NCBI GenBank assembly: GCA_014529385.2 | Contig: CM043954.1 | Location: 5,840,806-5,904,805 of the forward strand | Direction of reading: 5' to 3' | Length of the DNA: 64,000 bases | Source of the DNA: Adiantum capillus-veneris | Taxonomy: Eukaryota > Streptophyta > Polypodiopsida > Polypodiales > Pteridaceae | Part shown: piece by piece, positions 59,172 through 64,000 of the stretch | Numbering within the stretch: the first letter of the stretch is position 1 | Layout of the letters: each line of letters begins with the position of its first letter | The notes under the pieces: generated by a model | Database searches by the model: none | What the model saw: the letters and a program-made list of their open reading frames with translations, nothing else | What the model was told of the DNA's origin: nothing | Made by a program: the position numbers and the translations under genes

Positions 59172-59450
59172 ATATAGAAGACGGCTCTCTACCTCTTAAC
59201 TATGCACGTCAACTAGCTCTTTACACCATTACTATTTCCACGTCTCTTTTTCAAATATAGAAGACGGCTCTGTAGCTCTTAACTATGCACGTCAGCCAGC
59301 TCTTTGTCTTCCCGCTCTCTCGTTTTCCTGTCTCTCTCTAACTCTCTGTGTAGGAGCACAGATTGTTGTTTTACTTTGTAGGCCTATCACACATCTATTG
59401 TTGTCATATACTGCTCTTGCTCTCTGTAGGCCTATCACCTCACTCAATCT
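59172..59450. repeat. Short tandem duplications upstream of the transposase-like gene
   Basis: AATATAGAAGACGGCTCT begins at about 59174 and again at about 59254, with CTCTTAACTATGCACGTCA shared after each. A second pair, TGTAGGCCTATCAC, occurs at about 59379 and 59426. They lie in the promoter or leader between two divergent reading frames. Confidence 0.75.
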
Positions 59451-60493
59451 CTCCCTCTCTAGCATGGAGTAAGAATCTCACACTGTATGTGACTACTCTC
59501 AGCCTCACTGTGAAATGTGTGCTAGGTATGTTGTTGATGCGGTCAAGGAATATCATGCTAGGAGAAAGAGGGAGCAGCGTGCTAAGAACAAGCTTGAGCA
59601 GGTAGCACGTGAGGAAGATAATGATCAAAATGGTGCTGATGATGCAAAGCGTCAAAGACTTTGCAATGACCTTGTTATGCTCTTCAATCGGCGTACAAAG
59701 GCCCTCGATGTTGCATCACACTTAGATATTTTGTGCAAGTTTGTCAATCATCCTTCTCTTGGAGACCTTGAAATGCCCAAGGCACAAACAACCTTCGTTG
59801 AAGCCATACGCAACACAATAGATGCAATCAAATTACCCAAGAGCGGACAGGAGCTCTTTCTTAAAAGGTTCATCACCACAATTCTTATGAATGTTGAGTG
59901 TACATCTACCTCAAAAGTGAATGTTTCAGCTGCATCTAAGTTGCTAAATTTGCACAAGAGGAACTTCATAGCTGCAAAGAATCGGTTGAGGGCATCAGGT
60001 GATGGCAATTTTCCAATCTCTTTGTGTGCTCGACAGCCTATGGATCGTGGATTCATAACACCTGATGAGAAAGAGTTAATCTTCTCTTTTTGGATGTCTA
60101 ACACTCGTGTTTCACCCAATAAGAAGGATGTGTGCAGAAAGCGTATTGGAAGAAATTCATATGTCAAACATCCTGTGCATCTTCTTGAACAATCTCAGGT
60201 AATAACTTGCTTCACTATATCCATTTTTGTTTTCTAATATTTGCATTCATGACCTATATTCTCTATAAATGGGTTGATAAGAGTAGATATGAAATCGGAT
60301 ATGAAGGAAGTTATAAATGGAAATAAGGGGAATCTGTATTTGGTCCTAGACTAAGAGTAGATAAATATTGGATGTGAAGGAGAATATAAATGGAAACATA
60401 GTTTTTATCATACGCGTATGTTTGTTGAAACATACGTTTGCAGACGCATACTTTCACACACGTATGATATGTATAAATTGGTTAGGTAAAAAA

Positions 60494-60510
60494 CTGGTTT
60501 ACATAACCAG
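60494..60510. repeat. CTGGTT-N5-AACCAG palindrome at the array edge
   Basis: CTGGTTTACATAACCAG: the array box and its inverted copy five bases apart, just before the tandem units. A related pair is at about 61886-61900. Confidence 0.6.
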
Positions 60511-60537
60511 TAAAAATCTTTTAACACCTATTTCTCT

Positions 60538-61880
60538 CTGGTATACATAGTGGTTAAGTGTTCACATGTACTCGTCAAGTGTTCACATGTACTGTTTGTC
60601 ATGTCAGATAGGTAAAAAACATATCTGTTTGAAAGAAAAATAGTGGTTTACATATCCAGTAATTTTTTTTGTACACTTATTTCTCACTGGTATACATCGT
60701 GATTAAGTCCTCGCATGTACTGGTTAGGAAAATAACATACTGGTTTTAAATGAAAAGACTGGTTTACATTAGCAGTCAGAACATTTGAATTGGTTGACAC
60801 TTATATACCACTGGAACATACCAAGGACATGTGTTCATTTTTTTTAACACATTTTTCTCACTGGTATACATCGTGGTTAGGTGCTTACATGTACTGGTTA
60901 GTAAATAACATAGCGGTTTTAAATGAAAAGACTGGTTTACATCAGCAGTAAGAATATTTGAACAAGTTGACACTTATATACCACTAGTATGTACCAAGGA
61001 CATGTGTTAATTTCTTTTAACACTAATTTCTCACTGGTATACATCGTGGTTAAGTGCTCACTTGTACTGGTTAGGTAAATAACATACCGGTTATAAATGA
61101 AAAGATTGGTTTACATCAGCAGTAAGAACATTTGCACTGGTTAACACTTATATACCACTGGAACGTACCAAGGACATGTGTTCATTTTTTTAACCCTTAT
61201 TTTTCACTGGTACACATCATGGGTAAGTGCTCACATGTACTAGTTAGGTAAATAACATACCGATTTTAAATGAAAAGACTGGGTTACATCAGCAGTAAGA
61301 ACATTTGCACTGGTTGACACTTATATACCACTGGTACGTACCAATGACATGTGTTCATTTTCTTTAACACTTATTTCTCACTGGTATACATCGTGGTTAA
61401 GTGCTCACATGTACTGGTTAGGTAAATAACATACCGGTTTTAAATGAAAAGACTGGTTTACATCAGCAGTCAAAACATTTGAACTGGTTGACACTTATAT
61501 ACCACTGGTACGTACCAAGGACATGTGTTCATTTTTTTAACCCTTATTTTTCACTGGCACACATCATGGGTAAGTGCTCACATGTACTGGTTAGGTAAAT
61601 AACATACCGGTTTTAAATGAAAAAACTGGTTTACATCAGCAGTAAGAACATTTGAACTGGTTGACACTTATATACCACTGGTACGTACCAAGGGCATGTG
61701 TTCATTCTTTTTAACACTTATTTATCACTGGTATACATCGTGGTTAAGTTCTCACTTGTACTGGTTAGGTAAATAACATACCGGTTATAAATGAAAAGAC
61801 TGGTTTACATCAGCAGTAAGAACATTTGCACTGGTTGACACTTATATACCACTCGTACGTACCAAGGACATGTGTTCATA
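60538..61880 (+). repeat. Tandem array of 173-174 bp units with six CTGGT-type boxes each
   Basis: Units begin with CTGGTATACATCGTGG or a close variant at 60538, 60687, 60861, 61034, 61207, 61381, 61554 and 61728. The spacing is 173-174 bp except the first (149). Within a unit the boxes CTGGTATACAT, CTGGTTAGGTAAA, CCGGTTTTAAATG, CTGGTTTACATCAGCAG, CTGGTTGACAC and CTGGTACGTACC recur in one orientation, 19-49 bp apart. The whole array lies within intron 60199-62020. Confidence 0.95.
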
Positions 61881-64000
61881 TATACTGGTTTACCTAACCA
61901 ATTAAGTGAAAAAACATAGTGGTTTGAAATAAATATACTGGTTTATAGTAATGTAACAGTTTTCCTGAAAACCTGCAGTTTTCTTCAATGTTCTTTAACC
62001 ATATATGTCTTTCATTGTAGGTGGAGCTCTTTCTCAACTTCAAAGAACAATACCCTGAAATTGTAATAAGGCAACGGGCGTTTGAGTACATGAAGCCATA
62101 TTTTGTGCGAAAATTGAGAGACCGATATACTTGCTGCTACATTTAACATGTTCAAATGTCCTTCCTAAAGGATTCCATAAATCACATGCGAAGTTCTGTA
62201 TTCGGTCTGCATGGAAAAGCTTGCCATTGTCAATGCAACATATGCAAAGACAATGGTGGATGCAAGGCACCAAAAAACCCATCAAGAGTGTAACAGCCTT
62301 ATTGGACTCTATACTGTGTCCTAAATCAGATGCGTCCACCTTCCATGCCCTTGCCTGCTTGAGTGGTCAATGTAAAAGGTGTGGCCCGGATAAGTTAGAA
62401 TTTTGTGCTGCAGAGGCTGCATTTATTGCTAAAAAGATTGTGGTGAAGATTTTTGAGGACCTAGAAGTAGGAACTACGCGCGACGGTCTGAAGAAGAAAA
62501 GGAAAGTCTTGTCGCATAAGGAAATATCATGCCAGGATCTCTCAGTCATGTTCAAAGACCATCTTAAGAAATACATAATGCATAATTTTGTGTACAGATG
62601 GCAAGCAGAACAATATAAGGAATGTATACAAATCTTTCCAGAAGATGTTGTTGTGTCAGTTGTTGACTTTGCTGAAAATTATAGTTTCAAAGAACAAAAT
62701 GAGATTCAGTCCATGCACTGGTATTCAAATCAAGTAACTATTTTTGTGCACATAACATATTTCCAAATTGCAGGTAACGACATCACCCTAGATCAGTATT
62801 ATTTCTTTTGTATTAAGCCTTCAATAATTTCTGATTTTTATATCATGCAGGTGAAATCCACAAGACAATTCACTTCTTCATTTCAGATGACAAGCAACAT
62901 GACACAAATTTTGTTCAACAGTGTTTTCTGAAACATGCGGAATGGCTAAAGCAATTTGGTCTAAATATAAAACGTCATTGGGTATGGTCTGATGGAGCAG
63001 CTTCACAATTCAAATCAAGAAGACCATTCTATTTCCTTGCCAGGTATACTATGTTCTAACAAACATTATCTGAAGGTGGTTTTAATATAGAGACCTATCA
63101 TAGTGGCATTAAAGTTGTAATAAAATGCTTGTCTAACATCAGTAATATTATAATACGTGTTTTTTTTTGTAATTTTATCGTGCCAAGAGTATATTAATCT
63201 TCTTCTATCCATTGAATAAATTGCAGATACAGTGTTTTTACGGGATGGAAAATGTCTTGGAACTTTTTTGGATCCGGACATGGTAAGGGAGAACACGACG
63301 GTGCGGGAGCAGTGATAAAAAGGTCTTTAACTCAATACCAATTGTAGCCAAACTGCCCAAAGATAGACTGTGCTACAGATGTTGTGGCATTATTGAGACG
63401 GACCTTGTCAGATGGTGCTACAGCCACCTATGCATCCCAAGCCTGTTATGTAAGCAGGATTTTTTGGGTGATTGAATTGGGAGATGTTGAAAGGGGAAAA
63501 ATTTGGGATGTGAAGGCTGTAAAAAATACCCGCTCAATGCACTCTATTTCTGCATATTCAGAGCATGATACAAGTGCTTTGAGAACATGTTCACTATCTT
63601 GTTTCTGTAGTGCATGTAAACAGGAAAAGTGGAGGAGATGTGTGAGCAAGTCACACGTTCCTTTCTGGACATACCTTATTTTGGAGCCTACAGAAGAAGG
63701 GGAAGACGATGATGACGAAATAAATGAGGATGCAACATATGAAGGACACTATGACACCCTCATTCAAGCTCTTATTGTTGGTGATAATTTTGTTGTTCTC
63801 GCACCAAATGACAATGAAGAAAAAGTGGATTTCTATATAGTGAAATGCACTGCAGCTATTCAAGAGTTTCATTCAGACGCTGAAGATGACTGGGGCAATA
63901 TCATTGGGCGAGGATCCTATGCTATCAAAGGGTTTTACTATCGTATGATAAATGAGCAGACCTACGAGCTTTTGGACAAAAAGCCAGAGGTGTTCATATA

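Larger units (their letters stand above)
59515..64000 (+). pseudogene. Large transposase-like gene with DDE-type motifs, runs off the window
   Basis: The exon at 59515-60198 (ATG at 59515) is basic and coiled-coil-like (EYHARRKREQRAKNKLEQ), then helical. Intron 60199-62020 holds the CTGGT-box array. From 62021 come VELFLNFKEQYPEI, a Cys-rich cluster (CHCQCNICKDNGGC), and after a frameshift near 62290 another (CLSGQCKRCG). Candidate catalytic blocks are VVSVVDFAENYSFKEQNEIQ (about 62654), HWVWSDGAASQFKSR (about 62977) and FFGSGHGKGEHDGAGAVIKR (about 63264). A C-terminal Cys block (CSLSCFCSACKQEKWRRC) and an acidic segment follow. This D...D...E/D-like layout with a GHGKG motif recalls uncharacterised transposase-like proteins common in invertebrates. 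A TAG at 63346 and the frameshift mark decay, yet the last 650 bp are open to the edge. Catalysis is inferred, not shown. Confidence 0.6.

Noticed and set aside
60538-61880. Centromeric satellite
   Set aside because: Unit size would fit, but there are only about eight units and they are confined to one intron; no long array is seen.

Overview
This is nuclear DNA from a land plant with a large, transposon-rich genome. The evidence is GT-AG introns, Copia and Gypsy elements with plant-type primer-binding sites and 5-bp target-site duplications (TSDs), long microsatellites and AT-rich non-coding DNA. A seed-free plant such as a fern or lycophyte is my guess, not shown by the sequence. I see no clearly intact single-copy host gene and no rRNA or tRNA gene. 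Almost every reading frame carries frameshifts or stop codons, and many of the stops look like CGA to TGA or CAG to TAG, as expected when methylated cytosines decay.

0-9 kb: four hairpin-forming repeats (125-445) precede a decayed, many-exon gene (493-4425). Its product joins a ParB/sulfiredoxin-like domain to an amino-methyltransferase fold in the class-beta order (DPPY-like motif IV before the GxGTT motif I). A second decayed split gene (5301-7648) has weaker methyltransferase-like character, and a 454-bp terminal-inverted-repeat element (6221-6674) sits in one of its introns. An unrecognised minus-strand remnant follows (8013-8816).

9-27 kb: a nest of retroelements. An old minus-strand Copia (RNase H at 11.0-11.7 kb, RT at 18.3-18.6 kb) is split by a gag-protease-only Gypsy-type element (11745-18282, TSD TTGAC). 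The gag of that element is in turn split by a 2772-bp TG...CA element (12822-15593, TSD AAAAT), probably a solo LTR. A nearly complete Copia (18914-24423, TSD CATGC) lies beside it, followed by a minus-strand gag remnant with a zinc knuckle.

27-42 kb: a second copy of the 2.77-kb element on the minus strand (26994-31081, TSD TGGAA) carries a 1339-bp TTAA-flanked, piggyBac-like non-autonomous transposon (28530-29868). Next is a 10.4-kb minus-strand LTR element (31469-41889). Its gag-like protein repeats a D-x-x-G-x-x-[YF] motif, and I see no reverse transcriptase.

42-64 kb: remnants of several transposon-type genes. They are a plus-strand protein with a WHxAxDLK/CxxC signature, an unrecognised minus-strand gene, an Ulp1-like (C48) cysteine peptidase, and a long transposase-like gene that runs off the right edge. 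The Ulp1 gene is split within an exon by an 8.6-kb Gypsy (49175-57817, TSD TAATC) that has an extra coiled-coil ORF after pol. Two arrays with units of about 170 bp lie here: one beside the Ulp1 gene (hairpin units) and one inside the transposase intron (units with six CTGGT-type boxes). These genes may be parts of one or more large DNA transposons, but I could not find the ends.
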